This document shows, one piece after another, positions 10,541 to 21,200 of a stretch of DNA of 64,000 nt. Origin of the DNA: Crotophaga sulcirostris. Its lineage: Eukaryota; Chordata; Aves; Cuculiformes; Crotophagidae. Made by a program: the position numbers and the translations under genes. Every line of letters begins with the position of its first letter. Within the stretch, counting starts at the first letter, position 1. The stretch is from the NCBI GenBank assembly GCA_013397455.1, contig VYZB01000326.1, forward strand, positions 610,104 through 674,103. The letters are read 5' to 3'. The notes under the pieces are model-generated. The model did no database searches. It was not told the origin of the DNA and saw only the letters and a program-made list of their open reading frames with translations.

Positions 10541-12129
10541 TGATCCACACAGAGTAGTATTTGGGGGTTTATTTCCCTGCTCTCTCCAGGTATCAGAGCA
10601 GGGAAGAACAAACAGACTAATCTTAAAGCCACCTCATGCCAAAAGGAGGTCTGAAAAAAACCCCTAAACCTATATTTGAGGTTTCTGTGAATTCCCAGGG
10701 AGCTTTTCTTTCTCCTCCTTTGTTTGGCAATTCTTTTTGAACACCAGTAGCAAGATTGGCCAATTATCATAATTGGGTCACCCCTAAAGATTGTGATAGA
10801 CACCCAGGGCAACCTACCAGAGAGAATCTGACTTATGGCTCATTATTAGCTCGAGCTTGACAGGTTATTTCAGTAACAGGCAGAAAAGCCATCAGAGCAG
10901 AGGCACTGGGGAAAACCCGGGGGCCGTTGCAGCCTGTGAAGCTGGAGAGTCAGCTCAGTGGCTGCAAAACCCCCCAATGTCACCTACAGGAGCTGCTTGT
11001 GACCACGGGCTGTGGGGATGCAGCATGGGCTGTGTAGGGGTAGACTTGTAGGTAGCTGAGCTGCCAACACAGGGCATTGATATCTTGCTATGGATAGGAT
11101 GGATGTTACACCTGCACATCGTCTCAGCTTGGAAAAGCAGCAACCCAAAGATCAGACCAGGATCCCAAACATCATAATGTTCAGGTTCATCCAAATCTAT
11201 GTTTCACCTTATTTTTTGGGGAGTTATTTTAATACTAGAGGGTTGACTGCTGGTTTTTATGACAGCTTGGAGACACTATCTACTAGATTCTGGTCTTTCC
11301 CCATCTCTCTTGAGTCAAAAAGGTCAAGAACCAAATGTTTATCTCCAGCCTATGTGATGAACAGTAAAAGCACACTCGATTTTGTATCCAACAAGTCACA
11401 GAAGGAGAGGAATACAAAGCCGATTTCCTACTGCATTTCTACAGGACTCCTTCAAACAGCTCAATCCCAAATCCCTCTTCCCCTTCTGTGTTACAGCATC
11501 TCTTGCCCCACCAGCATCAAGCCTGGACCACTGGGATGGATGTTCTTCACCCCATCCCTTCCCTGTTCCTCCATCACCACTATTAACACTCAGCAAATGC
11601 ATCTCTATCCAAACCACGCGCAGCCAGACAGCCCCGCAGAGGAACATCACTCTCTCTCCCCAAGCAGCTAAAGGACTTTGGAATCAGGACGGAACAGATG
11701 TTTTAAGGACTTCATAAATCCATGAAGATAAAACAACCCCACCCACCCAGCACTTTTCTAACAAAACCCCATGCTGATGGACTGGCGTCTCAGAAATAAA
11801 TACAACCACCTACAGAAACCTTCCAATAAATCTCTTCCACGTTATATTCTATATATAATATATAGAAAAGTGGGTGTGTATATAAATAAAAAAGATACGA
11901 GTGTGTACATGTAGAAATACTCTTGTTTTTTAAAGTATAAAATTGCCAAATTTAGACCATTATGATGGAAAAAAAGGTTTCCTGGCTCTCTCTATCCCTT
12001 CCCAGGCTTTCTTTGCTCCCATTAATCTGACCAGCTCCCCCATCATTCACGTTTCCCTTTGTTCCCCCCTTCCCAGGGCTGTTGTCACTCCCCAACTCCT
12101 CAGCACCACTATCATCTCCCCCAGTAACT
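10541..12129. other. Gene-free stretch with one 193-codon open frame
   Basis: The plus-strand frame at 11090-11671 is 193 codons long, but it has no domain, signal peptide or repeat that I recognise and its codon use looks random, so I do not call it a gene. Positions 11838-11885 are very AT-rich, with TATA and ATAT steps (an imperfect palindrome around TCTATATATAATATATAGA). Nothing else is supported. Confidence 0.35.
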
Positions 12130-12400
12130 CCTCACCAAATTCCAATGAGGTTTTCTAATTAGACTAATTAATTTTCTGCCCAAGTTAATAAGACTGTCTG
12201 CAGTTCAGAAATAATTGGACTTCCCAAACACCAATATCCCCTCCCTTCCCTTCTCTCTCTCAACAAGCAGCGATAGGGCCTCTTAGTAATTCAAACTCAT
12301 CCTCTGCTTCTTCATCCGATGGTTTTGTGTTTCAAGAGTTATTTAGTTTTTTCATTAACACTGACACCCGCTGCCCCTGCCTGGAGAGGCGCCGGGAGGG
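12130..12400. promoter_or_regulatory. Candidate conserved non-coding element
   Basis: TTCTAATTAGACTAATTAAT at 12153-12172 gives two TAATTA homeodomain cores within 20 bases, followed by AAGTTAATAAG and AGAAATAATTGG. The block is free of repeats. The enhancer-like reading is inference. Confidence 0.35.
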
Positions 12401-12714
12401 GAGCGCGTGCCAAGCGATGCTCTGGCGTGTGGGGGATCCTTTCCAAGAGGCCATAAATCCCTTCGGGGAACAGTGCACACTGCTCCTCCCATGGTACCAA
12501 TGACCAGTTGTCTTCCTAGATTAATCTTCCCCACACCACACTTTGCTTTTTTTCATTCTGGAGTTCAGGCTGATTTTAGTGTCTGGTACTGTACAGGACA
12601 ATTTGCTATCAGGAAACTCTTCCATTATGGTCCCCAGCTAAATCTTGGCTAGCAATAAGACCTTGCAACACATTCAACTACTGCTTGACGTTGCCTTTCA
12701 GTACTCGGGGATAG
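12401..12714. other. Gene-free stretch, nothing recognised
   Basis: Unique-looking sequence leading into a CR1 internal fragment. I see no supported feature. Confidence 0.35.
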
Positions 12715-13005
12715 GTGAATGAGAAGCCCAACATGAGCTGGCAATGAGCACCTGCAGCCCAGAAAGCCTGGGCTGCATCCAAAGTAATGGGACAAACAGG
12801 GCGAGGGAACCCCTCTGCTCCACTCTGGTGAGACCCCACCTGGAATCCTGCCTCCAGTTCTGAAGCCCTAAGCACAGGAAGGACCTGGAGCTGTTGGAGT
12901 GAGTCCAGAGGAGGCCACAAAGATGACCTGAGGGCTGAAGCACCTCCCATATGAGGACAGGCTGAGAGAGTTGGGGCTGTTGAGCCTGGAGAAGAGAAGG
13001 CTCCC
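12715..13005 (+). mobile_element. CR1 internal fragment lacking its 3' end
   Basis: The plus-strand segment matches decayed ORF2. AACATGAGCTGGCAATGAGC corresponds to the LNMSQQ region, then come GTGAGACCCCACCTGGAATCC and TGAGGACAGGCTGAGAGAGT, ending at TTGAGCCTGGAGAAGAGAAG. It stops near 13005 with no 3' untranslated region and no tail. Loss of the 3' end is not expected from normal CR1 insertion and points to a later deletion or rearrangement. Confidence 0.88.
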
Positions 13006-13639
13006 AGCTACTCTCCCTCTCTAAACCAAGGATCTCCAAGTGGAGCCTGGACCACACAGTTAGAGAGGAAGCAACCTGCAGCCTTGGGCCCAAGCAGGTA
13101 AACTCAGTTTGAAGTTCAGAGGTCAGACAGGACCAGTGCTTCAGATTCAACAGCCAAAACTAAATAGTAAAGCAGGATTATGAAAATAAAAAAGCAGAAT
13201 TGTAACAACGAAGGAAAAAAAATCCCAGTTTTAAAGACATTAATGGAGCAGGCAATTCAACAACCTTCACCTGAAAGCATCCAAACACTTCAACATTATA
13301 AAAGAAAACAGTTTTGTGACAATGAAGTTCTATGTTTCAATGAAAAGGGCCTGTCAGGTCTGGAGGACAGTGACTCAGGCCATCAGAAGGGCCGTATCCA
13401 TATCAACTCTGACTCATCGCCGAGGAAGAGGAGAGCAAAAGCTTTACTTATTTTTTGGCAACACAACCCCAGAACAAGAGACCCCAGCTCACTGGGCTCA
13501 GATGGGAGGGACGAAGGGAGGATTTCATGTCCTGACATTCACAGAGCATCTCCTCCGGGTGAAATTTTGGCCGGTGCAACCCAGAAGGTCAGAGTAGCTC
13601 AGAGCAATGAGCTCTCCTGGCCTTAATACCCTGCAACAG
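13006..13639. other. Gene-free stretch, nothing recognised
   Basis: Contains a plus-strand open frame of 148 codons at 13180-13626 with no recognisable domain. A-rich at 13160-13320. No gene can be supported. Confidence 0.35.
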
Positions 13640-14080
13640 GCGCCCTGCCTCTCCCTCTCCCCCCTTGCTAATCAAATAAAAGAAAGAAGATAAAATGCCA
13701 GCCGCAAACGAGAGATTTGCAGCTGGGGGATCTAATTCCAGGAGGCTGCAGACCATAAAAAGAAGGGATCCATTAGCATCCACTTACCTGCCATGATGAA
13801 GTGACCGCGATAAAGTGCACAGGATTAAATAAATTTAAGTGAATCCCCTGACGGCATTTTTATGGGATTGAAAGAGGTTTTATCCACTCGCAACCTCTAT
13901 CCTCAGAGGAAACTGATTCAATAAAAACTAAACCCACTTCATCTAGCAGGAAGGAGAAAAAAAAATACACAAAAACTCTGCAACGTTTACAGAGTCACTA
14001 AAGCAGTCAGGAAAAAAATTAAATATAGGGCAAATCCCTAAGTGGGAGGAATGCGCTGAAGTCTGCTGCTATAGCTGAGC
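13640..14080. promoter_or_regulatory. Candidate conserved non-coding element
   Basis: Repeat-free block combining AT-rich motifs (TAATCAAATAAAAG near 13668, ATTAAATAAATTTAAG near 13823, a caudal-like GCATTTTTATGGGA near 13854) with intact CpGs. A consensus splice donor, CAG|GTAAGT, lies on the minus strand at 13791-13783, six bases after a possible start codon. It could be an enhancer or a small non-coding exon. Conservation was not tested. Confidence 0.35.
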
Positions 14081-14601
14081 TCCATCAGTTTAACTTCAAA
14101 CTTTTAATGCCTCTTCACTCCCTGGGGCAGGAGCAGAGCTGGTCTCTGCACCTCACAGCTCCCACAGCATTTACAGTAAGGGGAAGAATAGTATTGCCCA
14201 CCTTTTGCTCCACCTCCCAAGTTTCTCTCCTCCATCCCTTCAGCTCAGCACCTAAATTGTTCCTGTTTCCCATCACAAAACAAGCCTGGATATCTGTAAT
14301 GCCCTACAGCCTCTTTTCTCACCAATCAGGCCAGAAATACACCTGCACCCCATCTGCTGATGAGGATGGGAATCAGTCCCTTCCCCACTCAGCTATTTTG
14401 TGCTGAGCTTTGCAAAGGGAGGCACGGCCGCTGCTGCCGGCAGATAAGAGGCTGATGCTCCCGCAGGAGAGCGATGCCATTTCCCATCCAACAGACTCCA
14501 TCTGCCACTGCGGCCAGTGCACATCCAGCACATCAAGCATCCCAGCCCACCAGGCTCCCAGACCCCAACCCAGAGCCAAAATAACACTGCTACCTCTCCA
14601 T
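14081..14601. other. Gene-free stretch, nothing recognised
   Basis: Stop-poor segment at 14373-14640 open in several frames on both strands, with no domain I recognise. I take these frames as chance. Confidence 0.35.
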
Positions 14602-15028
14602 GAAGTTGATCCGAGGGTTGGAGCACCTCCTGTGCAATAACAGGCTGAGAGAGTTGGGGTTGTTCAGCTTGGAGAGGAGAAGGCTCTTGAGGAGAACTCA
14701 GAGAAGCCTCCAGTACCGAAAGGGGCTACAGGAAAGCTGGGGAGGGGCTCTTGATCAGGGAGGGCAGGGAGAGGATTAGGGGAAATGGTTTTCAGCTGCA
14801 AGAGGGGAGATTGAGATGACATCTTGGGAAGAAATGTTTTGCTGTGAGGTTTGCCCAGGTTGCCCTGAGCAGTGGTGGCTACTATCCCATCCCTGGAGGT
14901 GTTGAAGGCCAGGTTGGATGGGGCTTGGAGCCCCCTGATCCAGTGGGAGGTGTCCCTGCCCTTGGCAGGGAGGTGGAACTGGATGGGCTTTGAGGTCCCT
15001 TCCAACCCAAGCCATTCCATGATTCTAT
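14602..15028 (+). mobile_element. CR1 retrotransposon fragment, classic type
   Basis: The plus-strand copy starts in ORF2 at about GATCCGAGGGTTGGAGCACC. It continues through AGGCTGAGAGAGTTGGGGTT and the 3' region (TGGAACTGGATGGGCTTTGA), and ends at ATTCCATGATTCTATT near 15028. It is 5' truncated and carries frameshifts. Confidence 0.94.
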
Positions 15029-15169
15029 TACTCTTTTGGAGCCTTCTCTCCAGCCCAGCCCCTCCTCAATTATCCAAAGCAGTCAGAGCTGTGGGGTCAG
15101 GGGAAAGAAAATCTGGTCTTTAGGAGACCTGACAACAAAGTCTGAAAGCCCACAATGAAAAAAACACCA
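15029..15169. other. Short unique stretch
   Basis: Nothing recognised. Confidence 0.3.
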
Positions 15170-16010
15170 CAATTGCAATGCCGAGAGCGCAGCGGTCTGG
15201 CCTTAAAGAGCAAATGTTATCGATTCCAATCAGAGGAAGAAGAATAAAAATTAGAAGCTCCTCCGCACAAAACCATTCTCCTCTGATGTACATGGGGGGG
15301 AGGAACCATTTTAATTACTGATCAAAAATAAATGACTTGCCATTTGCCAGGACTTTTTCTTTTTTTCTTATTTTATTATTTCCAAAATTACTTTGTAGAA
15401 TTACTTAAACTTATTAATATATTTATAAGGAAAGAAAACACCCATAAATGCTCGGAATGCTGAGCCAACGAATTAATTAACATCGAATTACTAGTGGTTA
15501 CTACAGCTTGATACTAAACATTGCTCCCCTATTATGTGGAGGATGGACAAAAATCTCTTGCAGCTGTTAATTATTTCAATTATTAATTATATTTAATAAT
15601 TCATATCCCTTTCCTGACCCCCTGGAGTATACTCCGGTATCTACATTTCTTCCTCTCCTTCTCCATTTCTCCCTAACTCTGCTTTCAGCAAGACAATCCA
15701 TCACTCTGCAAGGTTACTGGCTTCAGGAGAGAGAAGGGGGGATTTTTTTTTTATTCTTTTATTTTTTATAATCGACAATCATTTCCTCGGAGAAATCCCC
15801 CCCGTAAATACCTACTCTAGAGAAACGATAATAAATCCTTAAAGGTGAACTTAGCTGCTTTTTCCCCTCACATGCTCCCTTTAGGAAAAAAAAAAAGCAA
15901 TATATCTTAAAAAAAAAAACCTCTGAGAGCCCAAATCCTTAATAGTACATACATGGAGAGTGAATTACGAATAAATCCACTTTAAAGTCAAGTGGAGATG
16001 ATTTGGTTTT
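15170..16010. promoter_or_regulatory. AT-rich candidate regulatory block
   Basis: About 840 bases of AT-rich, repeat-poor DNA with many ATTA cores (GAATTAATTAACATCGAATT at 15470-15489, a TTAATTATTTCAATTATTAA stretch at 15567-15586, ATCGACAATC at 15771). It resembles a cluster of enhancer-like elements or a matrix-attachment type AT-rich segment. I cannot separate these by eye. Confidence 0.33.
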
Positions 16011-16069
16011 TTAAAAAGGGCTCAGGCCCACAGCCCGGCCCAGGTGACAGCAGAGAAAGGGAACCATCA

Positions 16070-16222
16070 AATCACAGAATGGTTTGGGTTGGAAGGGACC
16101 TCAAAGCCCATCCAATTCCACCCTCCTGCCATGGGCAGGGACACCTCCCACTGGATCAGGGGGCTCCAAGCCCCATCCAACCTGGCCTTCAACACCTCCA
16201 GGGAGGAGGCAAAACACTTCCA
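16070..16222 (-). mobile_element. CR1 3' end with internal deletion
   Basis: The antisense of the CR1 3' region (CACAGAATGGTTTGGGTTGG on plus) runs to about 16203. It then jumps to GCAAAACACTTCC, which in intact copies lies about 70 bases further on. A second, different CR1 3' end begins 30 bases later at 16250 in the same orientation. Confidence 0.9.
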
Positions 16223-16249
16223 AGAGGGGAAACTGAGGCACAACCTGCT

Positions 16250-16330
16250 GTTACGGTATTACAGTATCACAGTATCACAGTATTACAAAGTTGGAAAGGA
16301 CCTCTGAGATCATCGAGTCCAACCTATGCT
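16250..16330 (-). mobile_element. Short CR1-like 3' end with ATACTGTG tail
   Basis: On the minus strand the tail is three to four units of ATACTGTG-like octamers (seen on plus as CAGTATCACAGTATCACAG). Next to it is the 3' region reading GGACTCGATGATCTCAGAGG on minus. Only about 80 bases are present. It belongs with the copies at 1689, 25984 and 63668. Confidence 0.85.
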
Positions 16331-16791
16331 GGTTCATTCCATCAATGAACTCAAGTTCTCATGTCTTCCAGTCACCCAGATCTCACTACGGGTCCAAAGG
16401 GCTTCCCTTCCCCCCCGGCATTTCCCATTAGGTGAACACAGCCCTTAAGACACAAAGGGATTGAAAAAAAAATGCACTAGCAGCCTTTTTCCTATTTTTT
16501 TTTACTCTTTTTTCCTGTTTTTTTAAGCGCTCAGCATCTGTCTTTTTGAGCTTTTGTGCTTAACCAGCCTGAATAGAGACTTACTTCAAAGCCAAAAGGA
16601 AAGTTGAGATTACAGCAAGACTCCCTATTAGCTAGGGCATCAGGAAAACTGGCTCGGTTTTGGAAATGGGTGGGAGCAGGGTGTGCACTGACAACATCAC
16701 ACGTAGGGAAAGGTGCCCAGCTCCTGAACTGAACCCTGGCCACTCCCCAGAGGGAAAAGCTTGCAGAGATTGGGAAAAATATAATATTAAA
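16331..16791. other. Gene-free stretch, nothing recognised
   Basis: T-rich at 16485-16525 (several runs of T). Unique-looking otherwise. No gene can be supported. Confidence 0.35.
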
Positions 16792-17545
16792 CATAGAATA
16801 GTTTGAGTTGGAAGGGACATTAAGGATCTTCCAGTTCCAATCCCCCTGCCATGGGCAGGGACACGTCCCACTGGATCAGGGGGCTCCAAGCCCCATCCAA
16901 CCTGGCCTTGGACACCTCCAGGGATGGGGCAGCCACCACTGCTCTGGGCAACCTGGGCCAGGGCCTCCCCACCCTCACAGCAAAACATTTCTCTCTAAGA
17001 TCTCATCTCAATCTCCCCTCTTTCAGTTTCGAATCATTCCCCCTCATCCCATCCCTGCACTCCCTGATCAAGAGCCCCTCCCCAGCTTTCCTGTAGCCCC
17101 TTTCAGCACTGGAGGCTGCTCTAAGGTCTCCTTGGAACCTTCTCTTCTCCAGGCTGAACAACCCCAACTCTCAGCCTGCCCTCGTAGGTGCTCCATCCCT
17201 TGGATCATCTCCATGACCCGCTCTGGACCTGCTCCAACAGATCCAGGTCCTTCCTGTGCTGAGGACTCCAAAACTGGACTCAGGGCTCCAGGTGGGGTCT
17301 CACCAGAGCAGAGCAGAGGGGCAGAATCCCCTCCCTCCCCTGCTGGTCCCACTGCTCTGGATGCAGCCCAGGACACGGTTTGGTTTCTGGGCTGTGAGAA
17401 CACTTTGCCAGCTTATGTTGAGCTTCTCATCCCCCAGCACCCCAAGTCCTTCTCCTCAGGGCTGTTCCCAATCCATTCTCCACCCAGCCTGTAACTGTGA
17501 TTGGGATTGCCCCAAGCCAGGTGCAGGACCTTGCACTTGGCCTTG
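16792..17545 (-). mobile_element. Long CR1 fragment, classic type
   Basis: The minus-strand copy of about 750 bases runs from an eroded tail (ACATAGAATAGTTTGAGTTG on plus) back through the 3' region into the ORF2 C-terminal part. Positions 17340-17545 match the CR1 segment encoding the stretch around KCKVLHLG, the NPKHKYRLGDEW-type region and EKDLGVLVDEKLN, in antisense (for example CCCAAGTCCTTCTCCTCAGG). It is 5' truncated at about 17545, after TTGCACTTGGCCTTG. Multiple frameshifts are present. Confidence 0.95.
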
Positions 17546-18289
17546 CGTGTACATATGTAAACACACACTTTCATGCATATATTTTTCCACAGAACTACTT
17601 AATCTTACAAACACTCAGTGCATTTGGTTCTTGCTGGGGCTCAGGATCGTAGCAGAATTTGACTTGATCCACAGCATAATTACAGCTGGTGTCACCAAAC
17701 TGTCCCCACTCACAGATGTGTGCACCCATGCACGCTCCTATATTTCCAAGTATATCTGGAAATTAATTTCCAGATCAAAAGGAGAGCATTTAATGACGAA
17801 AACAAATGGGGGGGGAAGAAGATGGAGATGGAGAAAAGGATGAAAAAGTCTGTGGCCCCAGGGCATTCCTTGCTGCTGAGGGGCTTAATATTTCTAATGG
17901 GTTTTTGGATGGAGACGAGGAATTTGATGTTCAACACTGGGGAAGGGAGTCCCAAATTCGATTCCAGGCAGCAAATGTTTAAGGACAAGAGAGCACTCTA
18001 CACTACGGCACACACATAGCCACACAATAAAAGCCCTCATCTATTAATCTTCTCCCTTGATCTAGAGGGTAGAGCTAAAATGACGTTTGATGTTCTTCGC
18101 CGATCTCTGGAGGGCAAATCAAATAACAAATAAGGGGGAAAGCAGGCAGCGAGATACAGCATGGTTTATATCACAGGAAAACAGACACACAGGAAAACAA
18201 GCATGAGGATTGTGGGTTTGGGGTTGTTTCTGGAAGGAAGGGAGGGAGGGAAGAGGTCACTTGCAAACACCATTTTTCTTCTTAATTGA
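17546..18289. other. Gene-free stretch with 22-base palindrome
   Basis: Contains a perfect 22-base palindrome at 17754-17775 (half-site ATCTGGAAATT). A G-rich and purine-rich stretch follows at 17808-17850. Open frames up to 99 codons have no recognisable domain. No gene can be supported. Confidence 0.35.
17754..17775. repeat. Perfect 22-base palindrome
   Basis: ATCTGGAAATT is followed directly by its reverse complement AATTTCCAGAT with no spacer. A related TATTTCCAAGTATA lies just upstream at 17741. It could be a dimeric protein-binding site or chance. Confidence 0.6.
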
Positions 18290-18377
18290 CCTCTTCAACA
18301 CTGTGAATAATGAAATGAGATTATTTGATGAGTGGCCTGGCTGGCGTTTGCATATTCTTAAATGGGGTAACAACTGT

Positions 18378-18757
18378 GCTGAGAGTTGGGGTTGTTCAGC
18401 CTGGAGAAGAGAAGGCTCTGGGGAGACTTTAGAGCAGCCTCCCAGTGCTGAAAGGGGCTACAGGAAAGCTGGGGAGGGGCTCTTGATCAGGGAGTGCAGG
18501 GATGGGATGAGGGGGAATGGTTTTGAGGAAAGAGGGGAGATTGAGATGAGGTCTTGGGGAGAAACGTTTCCTGTGAGGGTGGGGAAGCCCTGGCCCAGGT
18601 TGTCCAGAGCAGTGGTGGCTGCCCCATCCCTGGAGGTGTTCAAGGCCAGGTTGGATGGGGCTTGGAGCCCCCTGATCCAGTGTCCGTGCCCAGGCAGAGG
18701 GTGGGACTAAATGGACTTTGAGGTCCCTTCCAACACAAAGCACTCCATGATTCTAAG
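18378..18757 (+). mobile_element. CR1 retrotransposon fragment, classic type
   Basis: The plus-strand copy starts in ORF2 at GAGAGTTGGGGTTGTTCAGC. It continues through the 3' region (GGACTAAATGGACTTTGAGG) to ATTCTAAG near 18757. About 380 bases are kept. Directly upstream (18290-18377) is an AT-rich, enhancer-like stretch with CTTAATTGACC and AATAATGAAATGAGATTATT, so the insertion may abut a regulatory element. Confidence 0.94.
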
Positions 18758-18910
18758 AAATACACTGGCTGAAGCGTTTGGTCCTCTGTTATCTGGTACA
18801 AAAAGTCCCCTGCCTTTCCATGGCACCGCTTTTCTGGGGCTGCCCAAGCACTTGGCAAAATCCAAGCGAGCTTCACTTGCCCCTCTATTAGACAGCAGAT
18901 AAAAAACAGT
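18758..18910. other. Short unique stretch
   Basis: Nothing recognised. Confidence 0.3.
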
Positions 18911-19011
18911 CCCATTTTGAATAACTGGAGAAACTGGGGCAACAAAGAGAGGAAATAATTTGCCCGTGCTGTCTCAATAATGTGGTTAGAAAAAGAATCC
19001 AAGACCACTTT
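18911..19011 (-). repeat. Ancient MIR-type SINE remnant
   Basis: The antisense of MIR can be followed for about 100 bases in the expected order: CCATTTTGAATAACTGGAGA, AACTGGGGCAACAAAGAGAG, GAAATAATTTGCCCG, then a stretch ending GAATCCAAGACCAC. The MIR counterpart is a tail of ATTTTACAGATGAGGAAACT, GAGGCACAGAGAGG, AAGTAACTTGCCCAAGG and GGATTCGAACCC. The match is diverged but collinear. Confidence 0.55.
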
Positions 19012-19589
19012 TCCTGTCTAACAGCTAAACCTCCCTCCCTCCCCGAGCGGCTCTGAATAACTGTGTCACTTTTCCTGCAATTTGCCGCGGCCCCACGCTG
19101 CTCCTCTCTTCCCCTGGCTCCCACTGATTAGCATTTCCAGCTCCACAACGTGGAGTTTTTCCATTCACAGAGGGACACGCGGTTCTTCAGGGGCTCCTGG
19201 TTTGTTTTTAAACAGCGAGGGGGGTTAGAAAGTACAGGACAAAAGCCCAGCAGCCATGGAGGGAGCATGCATGGTCCCTGCTTGCACCCAGACCCACATG
19301 AAATTGGCATTTTCCTCCAATTGCCTCTTTTTTATTGTTTTTTTTTACAAAGTAGAGCACAGCACACGTCTTGTAGCATTACAGCGGGATGGTTTGTCCT
19401 CCCGTTCCTGCAATACTTCTCTCATTTTTAGCTCTGCTGACCAGCACATCCCCAAGTTCCCACTGCCTGTTGAGGCAGCGACCCAAGTCCTGGTGTTTTC
19501 TCCCTAGATTAAACCCCAAAGCTTTACATTTTCCTGGTTGGCATGAGGGCACTGGATGCAACCCTAAAGCAAGAGTTACCCCAGAGTTT
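19012..19589. other. Gene-free stretch, nothing recognised
   Basis: Unique-looking, with a T run near 19338-19347. No supported gene or RNA. Confidence 0.35.
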
Positions 19590-19965
19590 ATAGAATCATG
19601 GAATGGTTTGGGTTGGAAGGGATCTCAAAGCCCATCCAGTTCCACCACTCTGTGATGGGCAGGGACACCTCCCACTGGATCAGGGGACTCCAAGCCCCAT
19701 CCAACCTGGCCTTGAACACCTCCAAGAATGGGGCAGCCACCACTGCTCTGGGTAACCTGGGCCAGGGTTTCACCACCTTCATAGCGAAGAATTTCTTCCT
19801 AATGTCTAATCTAAATCTTCCCCCTTCCAGTTTAAAGCCATTCCCCCTTTTCCTATCACCACAGACACTTGTAAGAAGCCCCTCCCCAGCTTTCTTGGAG
19901 CCCCTTTCAGTACTGGAAGGCTGCTCTAAGTTCTCCCCAGAGCCTTCTTCTCTCCAGTTTTCTGC
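19590..19965 (-). mobile_element. CR1 retrotransposon fragment, classic type
   Basis: The minus-strand copy has its 3' end at TAGAATCATGGAATGGTTTG (plus view). ORF2 is readable on the minus strand as GSKKAGEGLLTS and later [35 protein letters not shown], in one frame over more than 100 codons. It is 5' truncated near 19965. Of the classic copies here it has one of the less damaged frames. Confidence 0.95.
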
Positions 19966-21039
19966 CCTTCCAGCATCCCAGCCCCAAACCTGCTCCCTAA
20001 CAGAGGACCACGTGCATGAGATCATCATCCAAACTCAGCTTTTTTTCAGTGCAGGCAAACAACAAACCCTGCATCCTACACCACTCCCTCAGAGCCACCT
20101 TCCTTTAAGGAAAGGACCAGGATTTGTTAGCCAGGTTCCCCCACACACACTCTTTTTCCTCTTAGGCCTGAATGGTTTAATGAGCGTCCTTTTGACCTAG
20201 GAAACTTAGTTTTAATTTTCATCACTTTATTCAGAGAACAATGTGTCCTGGGGGCATCTTTGAGCACAATGTACACTTTCATCATCAAAACAAATGCTAG
20301 AAATACCCATCTGCCATGTTATCAGAGCGTATTGGCTCACTGAGCCGGACACCGCTTAAGGGACAAGGGAGGCTTTTACTCTTCTCAAAGTCATGAGTGT
20401 TCCCTCTAAGCTCTTTAGCATTAGAGACTCCTGTGGAGACGGGTATTAGAAGCTCCATTTCTTTTTTCCCTAGTCAGAAATGACGGGAGATGGAGCTTTC
20501 TTTAGAGATTTCTGCTCCTACAGGGGAGAAAATTTGAGCGGATTCTCCTTTGGTCATCCCCATGGGTGCCTTGCAGGGTATTGGGAGCCTGTCACTCCCC
20601 AGGCAATGTTGCTTGGCAGGAGAGATGGAGAAGCAAGCTTGACCTGAAGTCAAGGACTCATCTCTGAGCTGAAGGTTACCCAGGGTGAGCAGGCATCCAG
20701 AAAGACTCCACTTCATCTTTCTGTCCCTAAAACAGGGGGTGACGATTATCTCTGATCTATTTTGAGCACAATGGGCTCTGGATCTCCACACCAGCCCCCA
20801 GCACCGTGCTCATGTAAATGATCCAAATGATGTGTACCAGCTCCATTCCACTCTCTCCACCATCCAGACCTTCCCAATTCCCCTACCAGCATCCAGACAA
20901 TCAAGACCTTTCCATGCCACATCCTGTGGCTTTATAAGATTTGTCTCCTTTAAGTCCCTTCCCTAAACCTGCTTCTCCAAGGAGGTTTCCAGGCTACAGC
21001 CCTCCCTTTCTGTTTCAGACTGGAATAATTTGGAATAAG
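19966..21039. other. Gene-free stretch, nothing recognised
   Basis: Repeat-free sequence. The longest frames (about 105 codons) lack any domain I recognise. AT-rich parts lie near 20205-20300. No gene is supported. Confidence 0.35.
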
Positions 21040-21200
21040 TTATAATAATAGTAAACATAGTAAAAACAACAACAAATCAAACATGCTTTGTTACTCCCCA
21101 GGCACATGCATTTGTCTTCTGAGCGACAAAGTAATCACATTTTTGGTTTTAATTTATTACGTGCATTACAGTCGGTGCCTTGGGGCATTATCACAAGTCA
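21040..21200. promoter_or_regulatory. Candidate conserved non-coding element
   Basis: AT-rich block with AATAATTTGGAATAAGTTAT, then GGTTTTAATTTATTACGTGC and CATTACAGTCGGTGCC. Mixed ATTA cores and retained CpGs suggest regulatory DNA, by inference only. Confidence 0.3.

Noticed and set aside
11090..11671. 193-codon plus-strand open frame
   Set aside because: No domain, signal peptide, repeat or coding-like codon use. It lies in AT-moderate unique DNA where chance frames of this length are uncommon but possible.
16808..17494. 228-codon plus-strand open frame
   Set aside because: It is the antisense of a decayed CR1 copy (16792-17545), so the frame is a shadow of the retrotransposon.
17945..17975. 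TTCGATTCC motif as a tRNA T-loop
   Set aside because: No matching stems or anticodon arm around it.
19598..20200. 200-codon plus-strand open frame
   Set aside because: Antisense of the CR1 copy at 19590-19965 plus flanking sequence.
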